From Paratinospora sagittata (Eukaryota > Streptophyta > Magnoliopsida > Ranunculales > Menispermaceae), in assembly GCA_035771175.1 (NCBI GenBank), contig CM069611.1, forward strand, positions 15,034,366 through 15,098,365: a stretch of 64,000 bases of DNA, given 5' to 3'. The position numbers were made by a program, and so were the translations under genes. Under the pieces are notes generated by a model. The model did not search any database, was not told the DNA's origin, and worked only from the letters and a program-made list of their open reading frames with translations. Shown in pieces: positions 1 to 11,082 of the stretch (its first letter is position 1; each line of letters starts with the position of its first letter).

Positions 1-727
1 TGCAAACTATCTACCATGCGACTAGATATGAATGAAAGCATAGATCTAACATCAAATAAAACATGCATCGAAACATCACAAATAAGAAATATACCTTCTA
101 CGAAGGTCTTTGATGGGGCTGGATCTGGCTTTGTGGCCGCCTTAGCAATCTCTGTGCCGTCTGTTTGTTGTATTAAATTGTATGATGGTGTCATAAGAGG
201 ATTAGGGCACTCAAACTTCTTATGCTCGGCCTAACCACACTGGTAACAAAATAACTGAGGTTCATGGTACAGAAGACCCAGTTTGTGAATAACCTCCTCA
301 CCTTCTGCCTTTGCCTCGGCCTAACTGCGATGGCAATGGTGGTCTCTCTGCACTCTGTGCCTAAGTAGTAATTGGGGCAGGAGGCATAATGATGGGTGAA
401 GATACAACACCAGTCTGGACATGAGGCGCCTCACTGTGAGCACCCTCAAACTGTACTCCTCTCTGAAATTTCCTTTTCTTTACCCCATCTCTTCTCCTTC
501 CAAGAGATCTTCCCACCTGACTCAGCCTGCACCTGCTTCGGTGTGGTAGCCTCTGCCCTCTTCAACAACTCTTGAATATGAGTTGTCTGAACTACCATCT
601 AAGTGGCTTGGGTTGCCATCAAGCGGCCCTATGCAACAACTATCTCCTCCAGTCTCTTAATCCTTTCGTCACTCTCAGATGCATCCATGTGTGTCTGCTT
701 GAGTCTCTCGCTTCTCCTCATAGAACT
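1..727 (-). pseudogene. Tekay-like chromovirus (element A) gag/protease remnant
   Basis: The minus strand matches the gag to protease part of element D2 in this window (about 23624-25040), diverged by perhaps a quarter by eye. Around 1-110 is the start of the protease region. Near 215-255 a zinc knuckle of the form C-x2-C-x4-H-x4-C is readable, with an in-frame TAG at 231-233. From about 520 to 720 the gag N-terminus follows, so the central gag core present in D2 (about 24150-24700) has been lost. Gag would coat the element RNA in cytoplasmic particles and the zinc knuckle would bind that RNA; this copy cannot make a full protein. The fragment ends where the family B LTR begins. The same piece recurs at 7309-7911. 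Confidence 0.8.
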
Positions 728-2094
728 TGTTAGTGAAATCCGCTAGCGCACAGTGTCAAGTTATAGATACCGATGAATATGGAGTGTATCTTCCTCAAGG
801 ATTGATTACTACCACTAATTACCACGTTTATTAACCTTAACTTTATTTAGAAAATCCAATTCGAATGTTCAAGTAAATTAAAAAAAAAACAAACTAAAAC
901 TAACAAGCAATGCAATAGAAATTAAATTAGAAATCAATGGATAAAATGGTCTAGAGGTTTGATTTCATCTCACTCTCAACTATGCCTATACTTGTATTTA
1001 CTATTAATTGAACTTCCTAGTTTATAAGTGAAAAACTTTATCTTCTTTAACTTCCTCTCTCGAGCACCAATTAGAACATATTCCTAGAACTTTGGTTTTA
1101 TTCTTTCGATGGAAACCTAAAATCCTAACAACTCATTACGCTCTATGATTTTCGTCCATGAACTCAAAGGGCCTCAATCTCCTCTCGGTGTCATGATAAC
1201 CTAGGTTATGGCTTCCTTGTTCCGACCTAAAATACCCTCTCTCAAGCACCTACCTTAGATCTACTATCATCCAATCCATGGCTAAGGAATCAAAAGCATT
1301 GAACGCCGAAAAGCATAAATAAACTAGAAACTTTCATTAATAATCAAAGGAATAAAAACTAGAGCATAGCCTTGAGTTTGGATCTATCTACCATCTAGAA
1401 AGAGGATTTAGTTCATAGCTTTAAACATAAAAACATAAAATACTAGTATGAACTTGAATCTAAACAATGAAAACACAAAGAATATAGAATGTTGGAGATT
1501 TTCCTCCTTCGTAGCCGAATTTGATCTTTTCATACGCTTCGTACTAGCCATAACCTTTGTTTCTCCACTTTATCCTCCTCTAGAAACCTTAATTAATGAA
1601 TCATTTATACGTACAAGTCATTAGGGTACCGAAATAGAAGTCCCAAAATTAGATTTCATACTCCCGCAACTTTCCTGCAACAAACACACACCCAGCGCAG
1701 CGGCGCCCTGTCTCTTGTCGATAAGGCTTCCACCACCACCACTCGAAGCCTCGGCACCCATCCTGGACGCCGTAGCACCCAGTCTCAGGTTGGTGGTAGT
1801 TTTCTTTGTTTTTTCGCCCTTTTTTTTTTAGCATAGTGTGGAGTGTTTCTCTATTCTAACTTCTTATAACTTGTTTTTCATCATCCAAATTCACTTTCAA
1901 CTCCTCTAAACACCTACAAAACAAATGAGTAACACACTTATAAATGTGAAAACCAAAATAAATCATCATATACCAAAAATGACTAAACTAACAAATAAAC
2001 CAAAACTAAAACAAACCAACCAAATTAATGAACAAACTAGCCTATAACTCATCTAAAACCTACTCAAAAGCATATCTAAATAGCCAATTTATCA
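728..2094 (-). repeat. Family B LTR, left copy (3' LTR in element sense)
   Basis: The plus strand begins TGTTAGTGAAATCC and ends ATTTATCA, giving TG...CA ends. Near-identical copies lie at 7912-9330 and, in the opposite orientation, at 47214-48660; the last has an exact TSD and fixes both LTR ends. Beyond 2094 lies a purine-rich tract on the minus strand, so this is the 3' LTR of an antisense element. A GC-rich block near 1690-1790 stands out from the AT-rich surroundings. A weak TATA-like sequence lies near 1598-1606 on the minus strand. Confidence 0.85.
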
Positions 2095-3790
2095 AATACT
2101 CCCAAACTTAGAACTTTGATATTCCTGAAAGGGAAAACAAAACTAAAATTGAACTAACAACCCCAACATCACATTCTAAGATCATATTCTAAAACAAATT
2201 AAAATTTGATTTGAAAAACAATATGGATATCAACATCATGGCCTCTAAGATCACATTAAAAAGATAATAACTCGTCGAAAAACTTCAAGAGTGTTAGAAA
2301 TGTCTAGAATTTCAATCCAAAATCTTACCTAGCCTCATCTTCCATTCTCAAACACATAAATGCATAGTCAATCTTATAAAACCACTCACGAATTTCATAG
2401 ACAAATGCAACGAAGTATAAAATACATATGATCTCAAAGTATATATTTTTAAATGAACTCCATAGGCAAGTCTTTCACACCATGCTCTATTAATGTAGAT
2501 CACATACCATTCAGAATTAATAGGTCTTTCATATGTTGTAATGTCAGGCTAACGTTCAAAGGTAGGGAAAATTTGAAAAATTTAGGCTCAAAACACCCCT
2601 AACACTTTGATCATTTTCAAAACACCAAAAACATTATGTATGGAACCAAAAAATCTCAAGTTAAAACACATACCCATCTTCCAATATTCCACTTCTTTCA
2701 CTCAATCCTCATTTTGTTATTCTTTGCTTTTATTCATACTTTCAAGAACAACTACACCTCCAAACTTGTTTCTTTTGAACACATCGGCATAACATTGTTT
2801 TCTTTTCTTTTTTTACATATAAAGCTGATAAAACAAGCAAACTTCCAAACCCAATAATACTCTTCTTTATCACCTTCTTTTCATCCTTGCATTCTCACAT
2901 TCAACCCTCAAAAATATAAACACTTCAATATAATCAAAGTGTGTAAAGATGCATAGGGTGAAAAGCAGGAAATTAAACATATAGGCTCAAGTTAATCATT
3001 TCATAGGTAACAAAGAAAAGGTTAAAAGGCTCAAAATGGGTGACTAGTGTATAATTAAAATATAGGTAGGTTTTATGGCTCGAACTATCCAAACATGACC
3101 TAAATCATCTTCTTCATGACATGTTCTCTAGGATTTTGCCTCGAGTGGTGATCGAATATGTTCTAGAATTCATAGAGATCTAAAAATATAACTTTTTTTT
3201 TGCAAAAGTCCAATCCAAACAAGTCATAATTCCATAATCATAACCATGTTAGACATGTAAAGAATTTCAAACAAAACCAAGCTAAAGGTTGAATCAGGCA
3301 CACAAACTTAGATATTACTCTCTAAATTCACCTAGAGTCATGTTCAAATGAATGCTTTCTTATTATCGGCCATCCATAAAAAGATAGAATCAAATCAAAA
3401 TTTGTGAAAGAATATGACATCCTAGCCTACTTTACACATAAAACAAAATCAAAAATCAAAAATTTTATAACTCTCTCCCCAAAATTAAAACAAGCATTGT
3501 CGTCAATGCTTCACAAGAAACAAAGAAGAAGAGAATAGATGGAAATAAATTAATAAAGGTTTCGAAAAACCACCTTAACCCCAAGGGTTGAAGTCTTCAC
3601 ATAATGCACTCTATCTTCCTCTCCATGTAGCTCGAAAGAGGACCCCCCAAACTTGAGTTAGAATATGGGAAAGAAATAAAAGAAATAAATCAATTAAAGG
3701 CAAGAAAAAATATCTACAAACTAAATGAAAAGAAACAACACAAAAATTAAATAATCCTAAAACCGATGGGTTGCCTCCTAACAAGCATTT
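2095..3790 (-). other. 3' noncoding region and polypurine tract of element B
   Basis: No credible ORF. On the minus strand the tract next to the LTR reads AGTTTGGGAGTA, a plausible plus-strand primer. A second G-rich tract lies at about 3643-3655 (minus strand GTTTGGGGGG), next to a hairpin at 3492-3511. At 2461-2580 is a block also found in elements E and F at a similar distance from their LTRs. Near 3764-3790 the plus strand reads GGGTTGCCTCC followed by AACAAGC, a motif repeated in E at 32627-32650. The whole region aligns in order with 30967-32650 of E. Confidence 0.65.
3492..3511. other. Conserved hairpin, AAGCATTG/CAATGCTT
   Basis: A perfect 8 bp stem with a 4-base loop (tcgt). The same arrangement, with a 7 bp stem TGCATTG/CAATGCA and loop tcct, lies at 32385-32402 in element E, in both cases close to a G-rich polypurine-like tract. 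Role unknown; a regulatory RNA or replication signal is possible. Confidence 0.5.
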
Positions 3791-3827
3791 AGTTTAAAGT
3801 CCTCAACCCTACTATCATCTTCATCTC

Positions 3828-5078
3828 TCAACTTGGATCATCAAGGTACACACTCTCCTCATCCTTGTCTTCTTGGCCATAGTAGTGCTTCACCCGTTGG
3901 CCATTGACTCGAAAAAAAGAACCCTTATTGCTTCGTAACTCCATCACTCCATATGGAAACACCTTTTCAATGGTGAAAGGACCCGACCACCTTGACTTCA
4001 ACTTGCCCGGAAACAATGTCAACCGTGAATTATACAAGAGAACTTGTTGCTTCGGTTTGAACTCACGGTTTGCTATTAGCTTATCATGTCATTTCTTTGT
4101 TCTCTCTTTGTAGATCTTGGCATTCTCATAAGCAACTTGGCATAATTCATCCATCTCATTTAGTTGAAGAAGTCTTTGGTCACTGGATGCCTTCAAATCA
4201 AAATTAAGCATCTTAATTACCCAAAATTGCTCCAACTCAACAGGTAAGTGAAATGCTTTTCTAAACACCAAACGATACAAAGACATCCCAATGAGTGCCT
4301 TAAAAATGGTCCGGTAAGTCCACAAAGCATCATCTAGCTTCAAAGCTCAATCCTTCCTTTTGATGTTGACTGTCTTCTCCAAGATTTGCTTTACTTCCCG
4401 GTTACTAACCTCGGCTTGGCCATTACTTTGGGGATGGTAGGCAAGGGAAACCTTATGCTTCACCCCATACTTGGCAAGAAGAGCATTGAATAGCCAATTA
4501 CAAAAGTGGGATCCTCCATCACTAATGATAGCCTGAGGAGTGCCAAAATGAGTAAATATATTCTTTTGAAGGAATTTCAACACAACCGGTGCATCATTTG
4601 TAGTTGTTGAAATTTCTTCCATCCACTTTGAAAAATAATCAACCACCACTAGAATATGTGTCTTGCCACAAGAAAAGGAAAACGATCCCATGAAGTCTAT
4701 GCCCCAAACATCAAATAGCTCCACCTCCAATATGTTAGTCAATGGTAGCTCATGGTGCCTCAAAATAGTACCAAGGCATTGGTATTGGTTACAAGCCTTC
4801 ACAAAAACATATCTATCCCAAAGCAAAGTAGGCCAATAAAACCCACTTTGAAGAACCTTTGTCGGCGTCCTTGTAGCCCCAAAATGGACACCATATGGAG
4901 AAGAATGACAATCATGTAGAATGGCTTGCACTTCCTCATCCAATACACACCTTCTAATAATTTGATCATTACACTTCTTGAATAGTAAAGGATCGTCCCA
5001 AAGATAAAATCTCACATCATGTAAAAATTTATTCTTCCTTGCATGAGATAAATCTGGAGGTAAGACACCATTAGCCAA
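3828..5078 (-). pseudogene. Element B integrase
   Basis: The minus-strand reading is the C-terminal part of Ty3/gypsy pol. The long ORF (5078-4347) holds the integrase core. Seen in order are a zinc-binding region (HDCHSSPYGVHFG, then CNQYQCLG), the first catalytic Asp in WGIDFMG, the second in IISDGGSHF, and the Glu region in QSNGQAEVSNRE. After a frame break, 4343-4089 continues with the conserved DALWTYRT and [10 protein letters not shown] motifs. A further break leads to the C-terminal LFPGKLKSRWSGPF (about 4016-3975), usual at the end of Athila/Tat integrases. Integrase would insert the cDNA into nuclear DNA. There is no chromodomain, unlike D1 and D2. At least two frameshifts make it inactive. 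Confidence 0.85.
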
Positions 5079-5141
5079 ATAGTTAACACAATTAGCATAC
5101 TATGAAGCTTGACTAATAACCCATATAATTGCTTATCCGGA

Positions 5142-6631
5142 AAGGTTTCTAGGATTAGAGCTCAATCGTCCTTCTCATCAAGTTCCAAATGGGATAAGTG
5201 GTCTGCAACTACATTCCCACTCTCTTTCTTGTCCCAAATTTCTAAATCAAACTCTTGAAGCAAGACTACCCACCGAATCAACTAAGGTTTTGCATCCTTC
5301 TTGTCAAACAAATAGCGAACGACGGCATGTTCGGTGTAGACAATCACCTTACACCCAATGATGTATGATCTAAACTTATCACAAACAAAGACCACCGCTA
5401 ACAACTCTTTCTCGATTGTCTTATAGTTTTGTCGGGCCCCATGAAGAGTTCTACTACCATAATAGATGGCCCGAAACGTCTTCTCTCTTTGTTGCCCAAG
5501 AAGTGCCACAATAGCATAATCACTTGCATCACACATTATTTCAAACGGCTCACTCCAATCCGGTACCACCATGATAGGTGTTGAAATTAAGACCTTTTTT
5601 ATCACTTCAAAAGCTTCCTCACAATGCTCATCAAACACAAAAGGAGCTTCTTTCTCAAGTAGATTGCAAAGTGTCTCAGCAATCTTTGAAAAATCTTTTA
5701 TGAATCTTCGGTAGAAACCGGCATGCCCCAAGAAACTCTGTATGTGTTTTACGTTCTTCTGATGTGGTAGCTTCTCAATAGTCACTATCTTGCCCCTGTC
5801 CACCTCAAACCCCTCAGATGAAACCCGGTGTCCAAGAACAATGCCATCTTGCACCATAAAATAACACTTCTCCCAATTAAGAACAAGGTTATTATCATCA
5901 TCACATCTCTTCAACACAAGGGAGAGGTTATGCAAGCAATGGTCAAAAGAGGACCCAAATACCAAAAAGTCATCCATAAAAACTTTCATAATGTCCTCCA
6001 CCATATAAGAAAAAATAGCCATCATGCACTTTTGAAAAGTCGTCGGCGCATTACACAAACCAAACGACATCTGCCGAAATGCAAATGTACCTTACGGGCA
6101 TGTAAATGCCATATTTTCTTAATCCTCCGGGGCGATGGCAATTTGATTGTACCTCGAATACCCATCCAAGAAGCAAATAGTAATGGAAACCTACCAACCA
6201 ATCTAGCATTTGATCAATAAAAGAAGGGAAAAATGGTCCTTCCTTGTAGCCTTGTTGAATTTTCGATAATCAATACACACTCTCTAACCCGTGACTGTTC
6301 TTGTAGAGATGAGTTCATTATCTTCATTCTTCACTGCGGTGATCCCACATTTCCTCGGCACCACTTGAACCGAACCCACCCACAAACTATCCGAAATGGC
6401 ATATTTAATTCCCGCCTTTAGCCACTTTAAAATTTTAGCTTTGACAACCTTTTTCATAGGAGGATTAAGCCTCTGTTGGTGCTCAATTGAGGGCTTGTAA
6501 GACTCCTCCATCAAGATCTTATGCATGTAAATAGAAGGGCTTATTCCTTTGATGTCGGAGATGGACCACCCCAAAGTGGACTTGTGCTCTCTCAATATAC
6601 GAAGTAGCTTCTCTTCTTCCACACTAGACAA
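5142..6631 (-). pseudogene. Element B reverse transcriptase and RNase H
   Basis: Two minus-strand ORFs (6631-6284 and 6070-5282) plus frame-broken sequence between and after them cover RT and RNase H. Visible are the RT N-terminal region (LGWSISDIKGISPSI), the FGLCNAPTTFQKCM motif and the active site VFMDDF (two catalytic Asp). RNase H follows with IMCDASDYAI and the Glu of ELLAVVF. The RNase H end, NVVADHLSHLEL, is readable near 5195-5230 after a stop. These enzymes would copy element RNA into DNA and remove the RNA. The region 6071-6283 is out of frame and divergent. In-frame stops rule out a working enzyme. Confidence 0.85.
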
Positions 6632-6912
6632 AACTGATGAGACAATAACCGGGGCATAATAGACTTCTCTCCCAAAAAGGCATATCGAAGATGCTCCGGT
6701 AATGGCTTCAACTTCAGTGAAAAAGCTTCAATTTCCTCCACTTTGGCATTTGCACTTTCATGACAATGGGCCTCAAGAGCTAAGGCATAATGTTGAACAT
6801 CTTCATGCACCGCCGCATCTCGAGATATAGAACTCACAAGATATTTTTCTAAAGGATCTTTCGGTATAGACTCATCATGTACCTCGATCACACAATCATC
6901 AAACACATCCAC
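6592..6912 (-). pseudogene. Element B pol N-terminal linker
   Basis: An open minus-strand stretch of about 106 codons overlaps the RT start in another frame. It is acidic and resembles the linker between protease and RT in Athila/Tat pol (for example the KLKPLPEHLRYAFLG segment, a hallmark just before the RT). Protease itself is absent: the next bases upstream in element sense are the truncated 5' LTR. Confidence is good for family membership, low for any function. Confidence 0.7.
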
Positions 6913-6924
6913 AACATCAATACC

Positions 6925-7308
6925 GTGTCAAGTTATAGATACCGATGAATATTGGGTGTATCATCCTCAAGGATTGATTACTACCACAAATTACCACATT
7001 TATTAACCTTAATTTTATTTAGAAAATCCAATTTGAATGTTCAAGTATATTAAAAACCATTAAACTAACTGAAACTAACAAGCAATGCAATAGAAATTAA
7101 ATTAAAAATCAATGGATAAAATGGTCTAGAGGTTTGATTTCACCTCATTCTCAACTATGCCTATACTTGTATTTACTATTAATTCAACTTCCTAGTTTAT
7201 AAGTCGAAAACCTTAACTTCTCTAACTCCCTCTCTCGAGCACCAATTAGAACATATTCCTCGAAGTTTGGTTTTACTCTTTCGATGAAAACTTAAAATCC
7301 TAACAACT
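6925..7308 (-). repeat. Family B LTR fragment (5' LTR side of element B)
   Basis: About 384 bp match 754-1140 and 7938-8325. The first ~26 bp of the plus-strand LTR are missing, and at 7308 the match stops abruptly within the LTR and switches to the A gag fragment. No primer-binding site lies between it and pol. Confidence 0.8.
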
Positions 7309-7911
7309 CTGGCTTTGTGGCCGCCTTAGCAATCTCTGTGCCGTCTGTTTGCTGTATTAAATTGTATGATGGTGTCATAAGAGGATTAGGGCACTCAAAC
7401 TTCTTATGCTCGGCCTAACCACACTGGTAACAAAATAAATGAGGTTCATGGTACAGAAAACCCAGTTTGTGAATAACCTCCGCACCTTCTGCCTTTGCCT
7501 CGGCCTAACTGCGATGGCAATGGTGGTCTCTCTGCACTCTGTGCCTAAGTGGTAATTGGGGCAGGAGGCATAATGATGGGTGAAGATACAGCACCAGTCT
7601 GGACATGAGGTGCCTCACTGTGAGCACCCTCAAACTGTACTCCTCTCTGAAATTTCCTTTTCTTTACCCCATCTCTTCTCCTTCCAAGAGATCTTCCCAC
7701 CTGACTCAGCCTGCACCTGCTGCGGTGTGGTAGCCTCTGCCCTCTTCAACAACTCTTGAATATGAGTTGTCTGAACTACCATCTGAGTGGCTTGGGTTGC
7801 CATCAAGCGGCCCTATGCAGCAACTATCTCCTCCAGTCTCTTAAGCCTTTCATCACTCTCAGATGCATCCATGTGTGTCTGCTTGAGTCTCTCGCTTCTC
7901 CTCATAGAACT
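7309..7911 (-). pseudogene. Second copy of the element A gag fragment
   Basis: Nearly identical to 116-727, including the same zinc-knuckle TAG (7415-7417) and the same internal gag loss. The join at 7308/7309 shares two or three bases (TCT) with both parents, which suggests microhomology-mediated or unequal recombination rather than a new insertion. Confidence 0.8.
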
Positions 7912-9330
7912 TGTTAGTGAAATCCGCTAGCGCACAGTGTCAAGTTATAGATACCGATGAATATGGAGTGTATCTTCCTCAAGGATTGATTACTACCACT
8001 AATTACCACGTTTATTAACCTTAACTTTATTTAGAAAATCCAATTCGAATGTTCAAGTAAATTAAAAAAAAAACAAACTAAAACTAACAAGCAATGCAAT
8101 AGAAATTAAATTAGAAATCAATGGATAAAATGGTCTACAGGTTTGATTTCATCTCACTCTCAACTATGCCTATACTTGTATTTACTATTAATTGAACTTC
8201 CTAGTTAATAAGTGAAAAACTTTATCTTCTTTAACTTCCTCTCTCGAGCACCAATTAGAACATATTCCTAGAACTTTGGTTTTATTCTTTCGATGGAAAC
8301 CTAAAATCCTAACAACTCATTACGCTCTATGATTTTCGTCCATGAATTCAAAAGGTCTCAATCTCCTTTCGGTCTCATGATAACCTAGGTTATGTCTTCC
8401 TTGTTCCAACGTAAAATACCGTCTCTCGAGCACCTACCTTAGATCTACGATCATCTAATCCGTGGCCAAGGGATCATAAACATTGAACGCCGAAAAACAT
8501 AAATAAACTAAAAATTTTCATTAATAATAATCAAAAGATTAAAAACTAAGGCATAGCCTTGAGTTTGGATCTATCTACTATCTAGAAAGAGGATTTTGTT
8601 CATAGCTTTAAACATAAGAACATAAAATACTAGTATGAACATGAATCTAAACAATGGAAACACAAACTAGAATATAGAATGTTGAAGATTTTCTTCCATC
8701 GTAGCCAAATTTGATCTTCTCCTCCGCTTCGTACTAGTTGTAACCTTTGTTTCTAAACTCTATCCTCCTCTAGAAACCCTAATTAATGAAGTATTTATAG
8801 GTACAAGTCATTAAGGTCCCGAAATAGAAGTCCTGAAATCGGATTTCATAATCCCGCAACTTTTTCGCAACACACACACACCCAACGCCGCGCCTCCCAA
8901 CCTTTGGTTGATAAGGCTTCCACCACCACCACCCGGTGTCGTGGCGTCTAGGCACGGCGCCCATCCTGGACGCCACTGTGCCCAGTCTAGTAGACGTTTT
9001 CTTCTTTTTTCGCCCATTTTCTCGCCTTTCCGAGCATAGTCTTGGAGTATTTCTTCATTCTAACTTCTTGTAACTTGTTTCTATCATCCAAATTCACTTT
9101 CAACTCATCTAAACACCTACGAAACAAAACAAAACTAATGAGTAACACACTTTTATAATCAAATTAACCAACTTATAAATGTGAAAACCAAAACAAATCA
9201 TCATATACCAAAAATGAGTAAACTAACAAATAAACCAAAAACTAAAACAAACCAACCAAATTAATGAACAAACTAGCCTAAAACTCATCTAAAACCTACT
9301 CAAAAGAATATCTAAATATCCAACTTATCA
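7912..9330 (-). repeat. Family B LTR, third copy
   Basis: Full length by comparison with 728-2094: plus strand begins TGTTAGTG and ends ACTTATCA. On the minus strand a TATAAATAC box lies at about 8790-8798. The flanking five bases (GAACT left, ACAAG right) do not match, so it is not a clean solo insertion; its right flank is element A LTR sequence. Confidence 0.8.
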
Positions 9331-9533
9331 ACAAGTCCATCCATAAATAGGGTCAACAACCATAAACACATCATCACAAGTCTAAGGCCACATGGCCATC
9401 ATCATAGTGTCATATATAGACATCCTCTCCATCTAGTTAATCATGTGTTATAAGTTTACATATGTACCAAAATAAACAAAACTATACATATGTAAATACA
9501 GTCATCAACAATATGTATAAAAACCCTCACACT
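9331..9533 (-). repeat. Element A LTR, part left of Copia-1
   Basis: AT-rich sequence that ran directly into 38894 before Copia-1 inserted, as shown by the ACACT repeat at 9529-9533 and 38894-38898. It is therefore most likely the end part of the antisense Tekay-like LTR 38894-41379. Direct similarity to the sense copy near 52000 is weak by eye. Confidence 0.5.
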
Positions 9534-9884
9534 TGTTATCTCAATGAACCCCATGATATGAATGTTTTGATGATTCCAAATATCTTCAGTTTGTGTATCT
9601 AATGATCTTGCCAAGTGTTTCAGATATATCAAGAATCAAGATCAAGGAATTGTGCTCACATGCTTATTGAACATCACAAAGTAAAGTTTTGAGTCAATCT
9701 GTACTTAGAATGTAAAGTCTATCGATCAACTTACTCTCAGTAAGATTTTATCGTTTGCATATTTTGATCGTAACATTTTAATCGTACCCTATGATTTCTA
9801 AAGTATTTGATTTGATTAAAAGAAACAATGATGTTTTATCGAGTTTTAATTGAGAAATAAAAAATCGCTTTTATAAAGTCTTTC

Positions 9885-10435
9885 AAGACGCTAATGTTTT
9901 AGTAGCGCCCTCTTGGACTTGATGAGTCAGCACGTTGATAAAATGTTCGGACGCTCAAGGTTGAATTGATCTGATTAATAAGGATGCTCACTTGGTAATA
10001 GCGACCTTTCCTTTATCAACCTTTGAGAATGTCAAGGCGTTGACTTAGTTTCAGCTCGCTAAAAGATCTTTTTGTCTATAAGTGATTTCTATCTTTAAGA
10101 ACGCTGATAAGTTATAAGTTGAATAATTTATCAAGACGCTTCTTGTGTAGGAGCGCCCTCATCTTTAGAATCAACTTAAATAACTTTCAGGACGCTTACC
10201 GTCTGTCAGTGCACTTAACATTATTTTTAAACTATTTTTTATAGTTCAGAATGCTTACTCTTGAGTAGCGCTCTCGTGTGTCAAAAGTTTTAAAACAAAG
10301 CAAAACGCTCATTGCAAAATAGCGCCCTCATGAATTAAGTCATTTTATTGTCAAAGCAAGTCAGGGCGCTTACTATCAGTAGCGCCCTCACTTCATTGTT
10401 CAGTAGGACGTTGATATTCTATGAGCGCCCTCAAA
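9885..10435. repeat. Array of inverted half-sites GGACGCT ... AGCGCCC
   Basis: About ten units of the form CAGGACGCT, 8-25 variable bases, AGCGCCCTC, spaced 40-70 bp apart. The best single unit is 10364-10387, where GGGCGCT pairs perfectly with AGCGCCC plus three further pairs. The array lies upstream of the TATA box, so in U3. Equivalent arrays lie at 37318-37868, 52634-53177, 58525-59072 and, broken and antisense, at 14845-15011 plus 27765-27835. Confidence 0.75.
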
Positions 10436-10709
10436 AGAACAAAATGACAGAAATGATATTTTTTTGTTCTGACATGTACGTCCTTTTAGCCAACTTTTCG
10501 TACAAAATCAATTTTTTGTATTTGTAAGAGATATTCTCTGATTCACGAACCACGTCTTCTAAAACTGTCCTTATTCGTGTATCTGGAGGAAATTAGAATC
10601 TTCATGAAATGTGCAGTTGCTATTTTCGTGATATATTCTAGCTATTGTGAGTAAACGTTCATATTTGAAATTCAAATTCAAATGAACAACAACTTCATCT
10701 CTACAAGTT

Positions 10710-10718
10710 TATAAATAC
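10710..10718 (+). promoter_or_regulatory. Copia-1 5' LTR TATA box
   Basis: TATAAATAC follows a C-rich stretch and lies about 370 bp before the hairpin array. The same box is at 38158-38166 in the 3' LTR and, on the minus strand, at 61561-61569 in the related half LTR. Position and conservation fit an RNA polymerase II promoter that starts the element transcript. Confidence 0.65.
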
Positions 10719-11082
10719 AAACACTTAACAATTTGTTAAGACCACTAAAAATTCTCTAAGCTAAAACACTTTTTGAAAGTTAGTCAAATTTTCATATGAT
10801 TATAGTTTTAAAGTGTTTATTTGAATCATTACTTATTCAAATGATTTTCACACTAAGCTAAGATTCTATCTTTATCTGAAAATTGATTTGAAAGTTTGAA
10901 CTATTTTCACTCAAATTATTCAACACTGTTTTTACTTATATCATTCTTGTTAAAAGAGAAATTTGAGAGATAGTTCTTAGGATACAGTTGTTCTCAATTT
11001 CATATCTTGTATACTGTATCAAGGTTGTAACAGTAGTTAGATAAACTACTGAGTTGATATTCTATATTCAACAAGGTCAGGT

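Larger units (their letters stand above)
728..7308 (-). mobile_element. Element B: Athila/Tat-type Ty3/gypsy retrotransposon, defective
   Basis: On the minus strand the order is 5' LTR fragment (7308-6925), pol (6912-3828), a long noncoding 3' region, a polypurine tract and the 3' LTR (2094-728). The pol order RT, RNase H, integrase is that of Ty3/gypsy. The RT motif FGLCNAPTTFQ, FMDD and the long untranslated stretch before the 3' LTR are typical of the Athila/Tat group. Primer site, gag and protease are missing: the pol start lies about a dozen bases from the LTR fragment. The LTR fragment also lacks its terminal ~26 bp, so one deletion probably removed LTR end, primer site, gag and protease. 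The element cannot move alone. Confidence 0.8.

Noticed and set aside
5828..6220. 130-codon plus-strand ORF
   Set aside because: Antisense to the element B RT with no family resemblance; a shadow of pol.
7912..9330. Clean solo LTR insertion
   Set aside because: Flanking pentamers GAACT and ACAAG do not match; better explained by duplication and recombination.
9885..10435. CRISPR-like repeat array
   Set aside because: Units are short, inverted, unevenly spaced and lie in a plant LTR; there are no uniform spacers or cas genes.
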